From an uncultured Lachnospiraceae bacterium (lineage in GTDB: Bacteria; Bacillota; Clostridia; Lachnospirales; Lachnospiraceae): a DNA stretch of 13,627 nucleotides. Below, piece by piece: positions 13,523 to 13,627 of the stretch. Both the position numbers and the translations under genes were made by a program. Below the pieces are notes generated by a model. That model made no database searches. It saw only the letters and a list, made by a program, of their open reading frames with translations, and was not told where the DNA came from. The stretch is from positions 1-13,627 of the forward strand of contig CAMHCL010000034.1 of the NCBI GenBank assembly GCA_946183625.1, written 5' to 3'. Positions within the stretch are counted from its first letter, which is position 1, and each line of letters starts with the position of its first letter.

Positions 13523-13627
13523 CTTTTTCAGTCTCGTATTCTATTACATAATTATTATACACTTCGTTCCTGTCCCAATCAAAGATCAGTCGCTCTGCTA
13601 TGTCATCATAGTTATCAGCATTATAAC
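13515..13627 (-). CDS. 3' end of an unrecognised gene, truncated by the right edge
   Basis: An open frame enters from the right edge and ends with TAA at 13517-13515, giving the last 36 residues: YNADNYDDIAERLIFDWDRN followed by EVYNNYVIEYETEKDV. It is acidic and rich in Tyr, Asp and Asn. The stop overlaps the acyltransferase start (GATGTTTAA), the arrangement expected for neighbouring genes of one operon, which is the main support that this is coding. I cannot assign a family from so short a tail. Confidence 0.6.
   Translation of the reverse strand, partial: YNADNYDDIAERLIFDWDRNEVYNNYVIEYETEKDV

Overview
The window is about 13.6 kb of AT-leaning, gene-dense bacterial chromosome that reads like an anaerobic Firmicute, most likely Lachnospiraceae (Butyrivibrio-like). 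This rests on inference from the protein types (CvfB-like S1 protein, RidA, an RsbU/RsbW-type phosphatase and kinase, an HD-GYP protein with an ECF-S-like membrane input, a J-like/TPR protein with NPE in place of HPD) and on strong purine-rich ribosome binding sites. I see no tRNA, rRNA, CRISPR array or insertion sequence. All genes but one lie on the minus strand.

Left block (1-4809, minus, transcribed right to left): a CvfB-like S1 RNA-binding protein, RidA (enamine/imine deaminase), an unrecognised 118-residue protein, and a very large J-like/TPR protein that runs off the left edge. Gaps of 50, 13 and 41 nt suggest one housekeeping or stress-type operon. It is divergent from a plus-strand sodium:solute symporter (5086-6642) with its own sigma-A-type promoter and a 5' leader containing a 9-bp inverted repeat.

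Middle block (6681-10292, minus): a response regulator, a histidine kinase (ATGA overlap with the regulator) and an HD-GYP phosphodiesterase that starts 4 nt after the kinase stop. This looks like one signalling operon joining a two-component system to c-di-GMP turnover. It converges on the symporter at a short, near-perfect bidirectional terminator.

Right block (10393-13627, minus): the 3' end of an unrecognised gene, a multi-membrane acyltransferase-like gene that appears split by a +1 frameshift, a membrane-bound PP2C (RsbU/SpoIIE-type) phosphatase with an extracellular sensor, and an RsbW-like ATPase/kinase. Consecutive genes overlap or abut, and a hairpin terminator separates this block from the two-component operon. 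The phosphatase and kinase are two of the usual parts of a partner-switching module; no STAS antagonist and no sigma factor are visible here.

Most worth a second look: the RsbW-like gene seems to begin at a rare AUU codon in a TAATT stop/start overlap; the acyltransferase frameshift; the J-like domain lacking HPD; and the leader inverted repeat before the symporter. I did not find a clearly new system; most genes fit known families.
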